Of a stretch of DNA of 64,000 nucleotides, positions 48,848 to 57,393 are shown piece by piece; position 1 is the first letter of the stretch; the number at the start of each line of letters is the position of its first letter. Where the stretch lies: positions 124,001 to 188,000 of the forward strand of contig NZ_CAMVPU010000001.1 of NCBI RefSeq assembly GCF_947169445.1, in the 5' to 3' direction. The notes beneath the pieces were generated by a model, which did no database searches, was not told where the DNA came from, and worked only from the letters and a program-made list of their open reading frames with translations. This DNA comes from an uncultured Butyrivibrio sp. GTDB taxonomy: Bacteria; Bacillota; Clostridia; Lachnospirales; Lachnospiraceae. Position numbers and translations under genes: made by a program.

Positions 48848-51319
48848 ATGACATATTTTACTTTTTTCTTTTTGGATAATGAGAAGGATGTTGTTGTTAA
48901 TCTGTACAAGGATAAGGACAGGCTCTTTTACGTGCTGTCTACTCCAAATCATCTTACAGGAAATCTAATAAGGAACCTTGCCAAAACCTGTGATCTGCCT
49001 CTTTCCCAGGATGAGGAGGGCAAGTTTATCATAAAGGGAGAGGTTCCTTGTTATATTGACGCAAATTGCGAAGAAATCTATATATTCAGACTTGGTAATA
49101 CCAAGGTGGCTTCCATATATCCAGACGGAAGAGTCGAGATGAAGGCCGCAGTTCCGGCTATTGCCAAGACCCTTATGAGCCAGACCAAGGATTATCAGCT
49201 GGATATTTCCAAGACTATTTTCAAAACCTATATTCCCAAACAGCTTAAATTCAGGGCGGATCTCCACACACATATGAATGGAAATCTCCCTGCGGATATA
49301 TTGATCGCACTTGGTATCTATCATCAGATTAGATATCCTCTTTACTATGTAAAAAAACTGGGACTTGAGCTTTCAAATGCTCAAAAAGAGAAGGTTTATG
49401 CCTACAGAGAGAAGGTAGCAAGGCAGTTTATTACTTCGGGTTTAAAGGGAAAATATCTCGATAGAAAGATTGATGATAATACCTTTATTAATTTTGCTGA
49501 CCTCATTCTTGGGAATTTGGATAATGCTGAGCTTAATATAGTGAAGATCCGTGGGTCTCTTGGAATCATAAGGGATGGACAGGCTGTTTTTACTAACCTT
49601 GAGAAGGTGTATATCTATCGCTATGTTTTTACCAAGGGAAAAGAGAGCGAAGATAAAATAGCCATTTCCAATGTTAATCAGATCCCGGACAGAGATGTTA
49701 AGAATGCCCTGATCCAAATGCTGGCAGATAAAGAAAATCCTGATTACTGCAATAATACTATGTTTCAGGATAAGCTTCTTTGGATTGCCAGAAATTATAA
49801 GAGGCAGGGAGTTGAGTATGCGGAGATCAGTGATACTACTCTGGTAAAAAAATATGAATCTATCGAGATGTTGCGTCAGATTCATGAGGTCATGCCTCAT
49901 ATTTACAGAGAAACCGGAGTGATGATAAGATTTCTTGCTGCAATGCGAAGAATCCCTCTTACTATCATTAAGGATGCTGTTACCCCGGAGAATTATCTGG
50001 AGCAAAATCTTGAGGTCTTAAAGGCTACCTCACTTGATCCATATGTGGCTGGCTGCGATTTTGTCGGTGAGGAGATCAACGATATTATTACATTAAAGCC
50101 TGTATTTAAAGAAATAGCCAAGATAGCTGCAAAGGATCCTTCTTTTGTGATCAGAGTCCATGCGGGAGAAAATGACAGCCAGAAGGATAATATAGCTCAC
50201 AGTATCCAATGTGTTAAAGAAAGTCTTTCAAAAGGACAGCCCATGCCTATAATGCGCCTTGGCCACGGACTTTATACCTATAGCCTTAAATCTCAAAAGG
50301 GAAGAGAAGTACTTAAAACCTTAAAGGAAAACAACGTGGTACTGGAATTTCAGCTGACCAGTAATGTGAGGCTTAATAACCTTAATTCTCTGGATAAGCA
50401 CCCGCTTAAGGAATATCTTAAGCATGGAATCAAGTGCGTACAGGGGACAGATGGAGCTGCGCTTTATGGGTCTAATTCTATTGATGAACAGCTGTCTTTG
50501 GAAAAAATGCTTGAGCTGTCTGCTTCAGAGCTTCAGCTTATGAAGGATACCGAGAGCAGAATAATCGAACTTAGTAAGAAAGCATATTCAGAGAAAAAGG
50601 AAAACTTCAAAAAGCTTCTTGCTGACAGAGACATGGAAGAAGTGCTTCTTGAGAAAATGCAGGCGGTAAAGATTTCATCCGGAAAAAAGAAATCCGAAGG
50701 AAAGCTTGATGCCAATAAAGAATTAAAAAATGAGATTGAGGAAATTACCTGGGACAGGCTGCCGGTTGTTTTGCTGGGAGGAAGCTTTAATACCGAGAAC
50801 CGTACAACAAGAGTTTCTGATATGGCACTAAAGCAGCTTGACGAGCTATTAGAGTATCTAAGTCCTGAAGAGGTATGCTTTGTAATAGGACATAAGCTTA
50901 GTGGATATGAGAAATATCTGATAGAGCATAATACCAAGAAGTTTAGAATTTATGCTATGGTTCCGGCGCTGCTTTCCCAAAAGGAAGTATATAAGTTAAA
51001 GAAAGCCGGTGTCCATATAAGAGTCTCAACAGAGGCTATGGGCATGGGAATCTATAAGAGCTTTAACTATGAGATATTCGAAAGAAGGCCATCACTTCTT
51101 GTGGGCTTCGATGGCAACAGTGCAGCCACTAATCTGATACAGGAAGCAAAGAATGGAAAAGGCCAGTCAGCAATCTGTGTCTGGAGTCACTGTAAGGCAT
51201 TGAAGCAAAAAGCAGAGTCCCTTCAGGGATATGTATATCTTTTTGATGAGGATAGAAATCTTGTTAGTTTATTAAAATGGCTCCAGGTTGAGCTTGGAGG
51301 CTTATCCAATAGTAAGTAA
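48848..51319 (+). CDS. Adenosine-deaminase-like enzyme fused to a Rossmann/SLOG-like domain
   Basis: 823 residues in three parts. Residues 1-130 form a beta-rich domain I do not recognise. Residues 135-550 are an amidohydrolase of the adenosine/AMP deaminase type: metal ligands H140 and H142 (ADLHTHMNG), H438 with proton-donor E441 (RVHAGEN), H473 (RLGHG) and D535 (QGTDGAAL). The second Asp of the usual TDDP is Gly, so the substrate may differ from adenosine. Residues 635-823 have a Rossmann-like fold with VVLLGGSF and VIGHKLSGYEKYL, similar to SLOG nucleotide-binding domains. It starts after AAGAGG, 31 bases beyond the pseudouridine synthase; no partner gene follows. Deaminase assignment is firm at motif level; SLOG is tentative. 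Confidence 0.72.
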   Translation: MTYFTFFFLDNEKDVVVNLYKDKDRLFYVLSTPNHLTGNLIRNLAKTCDLPLSQDEEGKFIIKGEVPCYIDANCEEIYIFRLGNTKVASIYPDGRVEMKAAVPAIAKTLMSQTKDYQLDISKTIFKTYIPKQLKFRADLHTHMNGNLPADILIALGIYHQIRYPLYYVKKLGLELSNAQKEKVYAYREKVARQFITSGLKGKYLDRKIDDNTFINFADLILGNLDNAELNIVKIRGSLGIIRDGQAVFTNLEKVYIYRYVFTKGKESEDKIAISNVNQIPDRDVKNALIQMLADKENPDYCNNTMFQDKLLWIARNYKRQGVEYAEISDTTLVKKYESIEMLRQIHEVMPHIYRETGVMIRFLAAMRRIPLTIIKDAVTPENYLEQNLEVLKATSLDPYVAGCDFVGEEINDIITLKPVFKEIAKIAAKDPSFVIRVHAGENDSQKDNIAHSIQCVKESLSKGQPMPIMRLGHGLYTYSLKSQKGREVLKTLKENNVVLEFQLTSNVRLNNLNSLDKHPLKEYLKHGIKCVQGTDGAALYGSNSIDEQLSLEKMLELSASELQLMKDTESRIIELSKKAYSEKKENFKKLLADRDMEEVLLEKMQAVKISSGKKKSEGKLDANKELKNEIEEITWDRLPVVLLGGSFNTENRTTRVSDMALKQLDELLEYLSPEEVCFVIGHKLSGYEKYLIEHNTKKFRIYAMVPALLSQKEVYKLKKAGVHIRVSTEAMGMGIYKSFNYEIFERRPSLLVGFDGNSAATNLIQEAKNGKGQSAICVWSHCKALKQKAESLQGYVYLFDEDRNLVSLLKWLQVELGGLSNSK

Positions 51320-51325
51320 ATGGCA

Positions 51326-52633
51326 TTATTTCAAGGTGTTTCCCTTGAAGATAGCGCCTTTTCCATAGCGGTTATTTAATTCTTCTGACATTTTATCCAG
51401 CTTCTTTTGCTTTTCAAAAGCGAGATCACCATCAGCTTTTGCATTGGCATTAGAAGCTGTTTTCATTACATCAAAGAGACTTAGCTGACGAAAGCTTCCA
51501 TCATCCAATTTGGAAACTCCAACACCCACAAGGCGGACGACTTCTCCTTTTATAAAAAGACCATTTTCACCAAGAAGAAGCTTATCGGATAGAAGTCTTG
51601 CATATTCGTATATTCTGTTATCGTCATCTGTTGAATTGTCCAGCTGCATCTGGCAGGAGTGCCTTTTGAAATTGCCGGTTTTAACACTGACAGTTACAGT
51701 CTTTCCATACACGTGATCTTTTTTCAATCTTCCGGAAACCTTACTGGATAAGTATTTTAAGATAGGAACTATATCTTTATCATAGCTATCAGCAGTAAGA
51801 TCAGAGGATAAAGTTGTTTCATTGGAATAACTCTTTGCATCCTCGTAATGTCCTGACAGCTGACTGTTCCCATATCCGTTTGCGCTGTTGTATATGTAAT
51901 TTCCACCATTTTCTCCAAGAAAAGAAGTTAAAAAGGTTATATCAGATCTGGCAGCATCACCTATGGTTTTTATCCCGACAGAAGTGAGTTTAGCTGCAGT
52001 TGATGAGCCGCAGCCATAGAGGTCACCTATAGGAAGTGGCCACATTTTTTCCCGTATTTCTTCAGGAAAAAGAGTGTGAGTCTTATCAGGCTTGGTAAAA
52101 TCACTGGCCATCTTGGCAAGAAGCTTGTTACAGGAAATGCCAACATTAACTGTAAAACCAAGAGTATCACGAACTTCGTCTCTTATCATTTTGGCTACAT
52201 TAAGAGGAAAGGGATATTCATCACTTTCTGAATCCATAAAAAGATTTCTTGTTCCGGACATGTCAATGTAGGCTTCATCTATTGAAACCTGCTCAACGAT
52301 AGGAGAGTATTTACTGATGATCTCGATAAATGCGTGTGAGTACTCTCTATAGGTATTAAAATCTGATTTTACCAGGATGAGTTTGGGACATTTCGCAAGA
52401 GCCTTGACTACAGGTTCGCCGGTTACTATTCCGTACTTTTTGGCTGGGATAGATTTGGCTGTGATTATGCCATGGCGGCTTTTTACATCGCCACCGACTG
52501 CGGAAGGAACGGTCCTAAGATCGATACTGCCGGGTTCTTCCTGAAGTTTTTTTACTGCTGACCAGGACAAAAAAGCAGAATTGACATCTATGTGAAATAT
52601 AATGTTTTCATAATGAGAGTAATTGCTGATCAT
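51326..52633 (-). CDS. dinB: Y-family DNA polymerase IV
   Basis: 435 residues, translesion polymerase. The catalytic acidic residues are in FHIDVNSAFLSW and QVSIDEAYIDMSG. The little-finger domain is present (about residues 260-370). A 60-residue tail beyond it is charged and may hold a clamp-binding motif such as QLSLFD. It is transcribed towards the deaminase-like gene with only six bases between stop codons. No LexA-type box was recognised in the upstream region. Confidence 0.93.
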   Translation of the reverse strand: MISNYSHYENIIFHIDVNSAFLSWSAVKKLQEEPGSIDLRTVPSAVGGDVKSRHGIITAKSIPAKKYGIVTGEPVVKALAKCPKLILVKSDFNTYREYSHAFIEIISKYSPIVEQVSIDEAYIDMSGTRNLFMDSESDEYPFPLNVAKMIRDEVRDTLGFTVNVGISCNKLLAKMASDFTKPDKTHTLFPEEIREKMWPLPIGDLYGCGSSTAAKLTSVGIKTIGDAARSDITFLTSFLGENGGNYIYNSANGYGNSQLSGHYEDAKSYSNETTLSSDLTADSYDKDIVPILKYLSSKVSGRLKKDHVYGKTVTVSVKTGNFKRHSCQMQLDNSTDDDNRIYEYARLLSDKLLLGENGLFIKGEVVRLVGVGVSKLDDGSFRQLSLFDVMKTASNANAKADGDLAFEKQKKLDKMSEELNNRYGKGAIFKGNTLK

Positions 52634-52950
52634 TTATGTCCCGCTTACAGTTTATTTCTTTGAATGATATTGTGAATAAGCATAAATCAATGATTATTAT
52701 ATTATAAAAAGGCTGCCATGTGGCATAAAAAAGAATAAATATTTGCGTGTTTTTAAACGATGAAATATATACTGTTAAGCGATAGAATAAAATTTCACTC
52801 AGATGAAAAAAAATGAAATTTTATTAAAAACTTTACAAAAAAATAATGTTTTCCAATTGTTAGATTATCGTGTATGCGATAACATAATTATATATACGGT
52901 GTTAATTTTTGTAGTATGTAAGTATTGTCAGGGACAGGGGAGAGTAACAT
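52634..52950 (+). promoter_or_regulatory. Control region between dinB and the CAP lipoprotein gene
   Basis: 317 bases without a credible gene. It contains a 12-bp perfect inverted repeat AATAAAATTTCA / TGAAATTTTATT (52786-52797 and 52814-52825) and a second, TTATCG/CGATAA (52865-52870 and 52877-52882), followed by TATATA near 52889. These look like operator sites ahead of the rightward gene. Confidence 0.5.
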
Positions 52951-53514
52951 ATGAGAAGATTAAAAAGAGTATTTGCGGTTTCTTTGGCACTAGTAATGGC
53001 GTTTTGTTTCACGGCCTGTGGAGCTACGAACAACGCTGATGCTGTGATCGATGATCAGGCTGCTATGAGAGGTGAGCATGAGGGCGAAGGCGAGATCTGG
53101 ATTGATGATGAGGCCATTGCTCTTGCCGGTTCAGCAGCTTCTACTCAGGCTGCGCTTGATGCCTGTACAGCAGTTTTCAATATCATGAATCAGGAGAGAG
53201 TTGCCAGAGGTCTTCCTGCACTTGTTTGGAGTAACGCACTTACAAATGCGGCGCAGGTTAGAGCAGGTGAGATAGTTTCATTCTTCTCACATACAAGGCC
53301 AAATGGAACTGATTTCTGGACAGTTGACAGTAACGTGATGTATGGTGAGAATCTTGCCAAGCTGTATCAGTCAGCTGACGCAGTTTATACAGCATGGATG
53401 AATTCTCCGACACACGCAGCCAATATTATGGACGGTGGCTACAAGACAGTGGGTATCGCAGTTTATCAGACTGATGATGGCAGCTGGTATTGGGCGCAGG
53501 AGTTCGGCTACTAA
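52951..53514 (+). CDS. CAP-domain (SCP/PR-1) lipoprotein
   Basis: 187 residues. The signal peptide ends in a lipobox (CFTAC). The CAP domain spans about residues 65-185, with NQERVARGLPALVWSNAL, FFSHTRPNGTDFW and GYKTVGIAVYQT. Bacterial CAP proteins are secreted, of mostly unknown function, related to YkwD and SafA partners. AGGGGAGAG precedes the ATG. It is monocistronic with a perfect palindromic terminator. Confidence 0.92.
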   Translation: MRRLKRVFAVSLALVMAFCFTACGATNNADAVIDDQAAMRGEHEGEGEIWIDDEAIALAGSAASTQAALDACTAVFNIMNQERVARGLPALVWSNALTNAAQVRAGEIVSFFSHTRPNGTDFWTVDSNVMYGENLAKLYQSADAVYTAWMNSPTHAANIMDGGYKTVGIAVYQTDDGSWYWAQEFGY

Positions 53515-53520
53515 TCAAGA

Positions 53521-53558
53521 AAAAACTCGGAACCTTGCATGCAAGGTTCCGAGTTTTT
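53521..53558. terminator. Perfect 38-bp palindromic bidirectional terminator
   Basis: A 19-bp arm (AAAAACTCGGAACCTTGCA) meets its exact complement with no loop. It serves the CAP gene on the plus strand and pyrI on the minus strand; the T-run on each side is part of the palindrome. Confidence 0.92.
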
Positions 53559-54001
53559 TAATGCGAAGCAGCATCACCATCACTATATTTTTCATCGCAG
53601 TATCTGCAACGATAAATTTCTTTTGCTTCATCAGCAAGGTAGAAAATCTGAGGGAGTTCCTGTTCGATGGAAGAGATGCATCTTGGGTTATGACACTTGA
53701 TAACTCCGGTGATCTCTTTTGGAAGAACAAGAGCTCTTTTTTCAATTATTTTCCCATTTTTGATTACGTTAACTGTGATGTTGTGATCGATAAATGCAAG
53801 GACATCAAGGTCAAGAGAGTTGATATCACATTCAACCTTTAAGATGTCTTTTTTGCCCATGGCCTTACTCTTGGCATTCTTGATAATAGCTACTGTTGAG
53901 TCAAGCTTATCGAGGCCAAGGTGACGGTATATCTGCATGCTCTTGCCGGCCTGGATATGATCAAGAACAAAACCTTCTTCTATTTTTCCAATGTTAAGCA
54001 T
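53558..54001 (-). CDS. pyrI: Aspartate carbamoyltransferase regulatory chain
   Basis: 147 residues. The allosteric subunit binds nucleotides at its N-terminal half and zinc at the C-terminal half through CHNPRC and CRYC. The presence of PyrI means that the enzyme is of the allosteric class-B type. It follows pyrB with a 69-base gap. Confidence 0.96.
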   Translation of the reverse strand: MLNIGKIEEGFVLDHIQAGKSMQIYRHLGLDKLDSTVAIIKNAKSKAMGKKDILKVECDINSLDLDVLAFIDHNITVNVIKNGKIIEKRALVLPKEITGVIKCHNPRCISSIEQELPQIFYLADEAKEIYRCRYCDEKYSDGDAASH

Positions 54002-54070
54002 GAATAAATTTCCTTTCCCAAATATGCGTCAGGTTTGTATCTACCTGACTATACAATACGGATCTAATCG

Positions 54071-55027
54071 TCAGAATTCCCTTAAAAGGCCTTCGTTCAT
54101 ATGAGCATCAGTCATATTTAGAAGTGTTAGTATGAGAGCCATTCTGACGTACAGACCATACTGAACCTGCTTGAAATATGCTGCTCTCGGATCATTATCT
54201 ATTTCCACGGATATTTCGTTTACACGTGGAAGGGGATGGAGGATGAACATTTTTTCTTTGGCCAGTTCCATCTTTGCCTTGTCCAAAATATAGAAGTTCT
54301 TCAAACGGATGTAGTCTTCTTCGTTGAAGAAACGTTCTTTCTGTACTCTTGTCATGTACAGGAAATCAAGACGTGGCATTACATCTTCAAGCTTAATTAC
54401 CTCTTCGTAGGTAAGACCCTTTGAATCAAGCATTTCAGTTATATAATCGGGAACGCGAAGTTCCTTAGGTGAAATAAAAATGAAGTGAATGCCGGTATAT
54501 CTTGTAAGGGCATTAATGAGAGAGTGGACTGTTCGTCCGAATTTAAGATCGCCGCAAAGGCCAATAGTGAAATCTGATAATTTCCCATATAAAGATCTGA
54601 TGGTTAAAAGATCTGTAAGTGTCTGAGTGGGATGTTGATGACCACCGTCACCTGCATTGATAACAGGAATAAGTGATTTAGAAGCTGCTACCATTGGAGC
54701 ACCTTCCTTGGGGTGGCGCATTGCACAGATATCTGCAAAACAGGAAATAACACGTATAGTGTCGGCTACGCTTTCTCCCTTAGCTGCAGAAGATGAGCCG
54801 GCGTCTGCAAAGCCGAGAGTCTTGCCTCCGAGGCGTAGCATTGCAGTTTCAAAACTAAGTCTTGTTCTGGTGCTGGGTTCATAGAAACAGGTGGCTAAAA
54901 TCTTGCCATCGCATTTGTGCGAATAGGCAGCCATATTTTTCTCGATGTCAGCTGCTACATCGAACAGGTCCTCAAGTTCCTGGGTTGTGAAATCAAGAGG
55001 ATTCATCATGTGTCGCAAATTATTCAT
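54071..55027 (-). CDS. pyrB: Aspartate carbamoyltransferase catalytic chain
   Basis: 318 residues. It joins carbamoyl phosphate and aspartate in pyrimidine synthesis. The phosphate-binding motif is EPSTRTRLSFE, and HPTQTLTDL belongs to the second domain; HPLPRVNEIS is the C-terminal signature. The QHPTQ and absence of an ornithine SMG motif distinguish it from ArgF. Pairs with pyrI. Confidence 0.97.
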   Translation of the reverse strand: MNNLRHMMNPLDFTTQELEDLFDVAADIEKNMAAYSHKCDGKILATCFYEPSTRTRLSFETAMLRLGGKTLGFADAGSSSAAKGESVADTIRVISCFADICAMRHPKEGAPMVAASKSLIPVINAGDGGHQHPTQTLTDLLTIRSLYGKLSDFTIGLCGDLKFGRTVHSLINALTRYTGIHFIFISPKELRVPDYITEMLDSKGLTYEEVIKLEDVMPRLDFLYMTRVQKERFFNEEDYIRLKNFYILDKAKMELAKEKMFILHPLPRVNEISVEIDNDPRAAYFKQVQYGLYVRMALILTLLNMTDAHMNEGLLREF

Positions 55028-55097
55028 ACCTTCTCCTCATATAAAAAAATTTGTTACTACCATGGATCAATATTTGTGTGGCACGAAACAGTTTCTT

Positions 55098-56102
55098 TTA
55101 ATCAAAGGTAAGAACAGAAATCTGATTCGAACCATCCAATGGCATATGATACACCACATCATCAACTCCGTAAACCTTAAAATAAAGATATTTTGAAGTT
55201 AGGCATAAACTGTTGGTTACAGCAGGGTACAAAAGTATCTGATCATCCCCATCCAGATCACATCTTTTGAGTGCTGAATTAAGATTGTTGGAGTATGTGT
55301 AGTAAATGTAGTTATCATCCATGGTGAAGTTATCAAGGCGCTCAGCAACTATCTGCTCATTTGTGCCGTTATACATGTCATAGCGCCACAGGCTGTAATT
55401 GTAATCGCCGTTCATGTAATAGATGTAGTTGTTATGAACTACAGGGAAAAAGCAGTTTCCACCAACGACATCACTAACAGAGTCACCGGCTTTGGTATTG
55501 ATGGCGTGAAGATGATGGTCATTTGCTACTCCTGTGTAGTAGATATAACCGTTGCTGTAGCAGACAGGAGATATCATTTCCGGTGCAACAACTGATTTAT
55601 TGGTTTTATCAACGCGCATTTTATTTAGTGCGCCGCCATCAAGCTTGGTCTGATAATAGATGTATTCGCCGCAAAGCTGCAATTCGCCGCAAAAGTCACG
55701 TACCAGGCACACCTGATCCCTGCCGTTTACCTTGCATCTGTAGATACCATACTGATTGGTGGCTGTACCAAGACCTGATACTTTTCCTGCTGTTTTTGTG
55801 GAATCCATGTAGAAATAAAGAAAACCATTTGCGCCGCTTATATATTTGGTACGCATGCTTGTAAGTCTCTTGGGATGGGTTTCATCGACATTCATAGAAT
55901 AAAGACAGTCATAATCGTAAGGATTTGAAAAATAAACCTTACCGTCCATTTCAAAGAAGAGTCCGCCATTGTGAAGATTACCGGCGGAATTTCCATAATC
56001 TGCTGGATCCATGGGAATCCTTGAATCAATAACATAGAAAGTCATAATACCGGCAATTATTACAAAAACAATAAGAAAACCTATGATTATCCTCTTGTTC
56101 AT
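55098..56102 (-). CDS. DUF5050 membrane-anchored beta-propeller-like protein
   Basis: 334 residues. One N-terminal transmembrane helix (residues 4-26) anchors a large extracytoplasmic domain with repeated blades of the type IYYTGVAND, IYYMNGDYN, IYYTYSNN, YLYFKVYG (about six), the pattern of DUF5050. Such proteins are common in Lachnospiraceae; function unknown, perhaps surface sensing. The start is preceded by AGAGGTGTAATT. Confidence 0.86.
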   Translation of the reverse strand: MNKRIIIGFLIVFVIIAGIMTFYVIDSRIPMDPADYGNSAGNLHNGGLFFEMDGKVYFSNPYDYDCLYSMNVDETHPKRLTSMRTKYISGANGFLYFYMDSTKTAGKVSGLGTATNQYGIYRCKVNGRDQVCLVRDFCGELQLCGEYIYYQTKLDGGALNKMRVDKTNKSVVAPEMISPVCYSNGYIYYTGVANDHHLHAINTKAGDSVSDVVGGNCFFPVVHNNYIYYMNGDYNYSLWRYDMYNGTNEQIVAERLDNFTMDDNYIYYTYSNNLNSALKRCDLDGDDQILLYPAVTNSLCLTSKYLYFKVYGVDDVVYHMPLDGSNQISVLTFD

Positions 56103-56242
56103 AATTACACCTCTTTGTGCATGGAAACGATATATTATTACATTATTATCTTAAAATAATTATATGCGTAGGACTTCTTGCTATCAAGGGAAAAAAATAA
56201 TACACTTTATTATAAATAAAGCGAAGAATTGGAGCATAAAGC

Positions 56243-57370
56243 ATGGACTTACTTGAGCTACGTGATGAAATAGATGTTGTAGACAGACAGATAGTAGAAC
56301 TGTTTGAAAAGAGAATGGATATAGCATCTCAGGTTGCAGATTATAAGATTGCGAATGGGAAAAAGGTTTTTGATAAAGAGAGAGAAGTTCTGAAGATCAA
56401 CAGCGTTAAGGAACTGGCTCATAATGATTTTAACAAGATAGGTGTGGAGGAGCTCTTTTCACATCTGATGTCCATGAGCAGGAAGCTGCAGTATCAGAAG
56501 CTTGCGCAGGCAGGTGCTTCAGGGAAGCTCCCGTTCATAGCAATTGATTCAATCGATAAGGAAAAATCAAGGGTGTGCTATCAGGGGGCAGAAGGCTCAT
56601 ATTCTGAGGCTGCTACCAAGAAGTATTTTGGTGAAAAGGTTAATGCATTTCATGTGGATACTTTCAGAGATGCTATGGCGGTTTTAGAGGATGGCAGCGC
56701 TGATTACTGTGTACTTCCTATTGAGAATTCAACTGCCGGGATAGTAAGTGAGACATATGATCTTTTGACTGATTATGAGAATTATATAATCGGAGAGGAG
56801 ATTATCCCGATAAGGCACTGTCTTATGGGAGTTCCGGGGGCTGGCCTTTCTGATATTAAGACTGTTTATTCCCATCCTCAGTCACTTATGCAGAGCGCTA
56901 AATTTTTATCCGAGCACAGTGATATAAGGCAGATCAGTATGAAAAATAATGCCTTTGCTGCCAAGAAGGTTGCTGAGGACAAAGATAAAACTCAGGCTGC
57001 AATAGCAAGTGCACTGGCTGCTGAGATTTACGGACTTGAAATAATAGAAGAGGGAATAAATCAGGCACAGTCCAATTCCACCAGATTTATTATTGTTACT
57101 AATCAGAAGGTGTTCTTAAAAGGGGCAGGCAAGATCAGTATATGTATGGAGATTCCGCATGAGGCCGGAAGTCTTTATCATATGATGTCCCATTTTATTT
57201 ACAATAATCTGAATATGACTAAAATCGAATCAAGACCTATCGAGGATAGGAATTGGGAATACAGATTCTTTATAGATTTTGAAGGAAATCTTTCGGACAG
57301 TGCGGTTAGGAATGCACTTAGAGGTCTTAGAGAAGAAGCTAAGATGCTTAGAATACTGGGCAGCTATTAA
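56243..57370 (+). CDS. pheA: Bifunctional chorismate mutase / prephenate dehydratase
   Basis: 375 residues. Residues 1-85 are an AroQ-type mutase (LRDEIDVVDRQIVELFEKR), 105-285 the dehydratase domain (CYQGAEGSYSEAA and the catalytic NSTRFIIV), and 295-375 an ACT regulatory domain (ESRPIEDRNWEYRFFID) that normally binds phenylalanine. It makes phenylpyruvate from chorismate. No T-box or attenuator was seen in the 140-base leader. Confidence 0.95.
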   Translation: MDLLELRDEIDVVDRQIVELFEKRMDIASQVADYKIANGKKVFDKEREVLKINSVKELAHNDFNKIGVEELFSHLMSMSRKLQYQKLAQAGASGKLPFIAIDSIDKEKSRVCYQGAEGSYSEAATKKYFGEKVNAFHVDTFRDAMAVLEDGSADYCVLPIENSTAGIVSETYDLLTDYENYIIGEEIIPIRHCLMGVPGAGLSDIKTVYSHPQSLMQSAKFLSEHSDIRQISMKNNAFAAKKVAEDKDKTQAAIASALAAEIYGLEIIEEGINQAQSNSTRFIIVTNQKVFLKGAGKISICMEIPHEAGSLYHMMSHFIYNNLNMTKIESRPIEDRNWEYRFFIDFEGNLSDSAVRNALRGLREEAKMLRILGSY

Positions 57371-57393
57371 TTTAATTTTCTGAGGGGTTATTT

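Noticed and set aside
52803..53039. 78-residue ORF before the CAP lipoprotein gene
   Set aside because: It lies in an AT-rich control region with inverted repeats, has no ribosome site, and overlaps the lipoprotein start in another frame.
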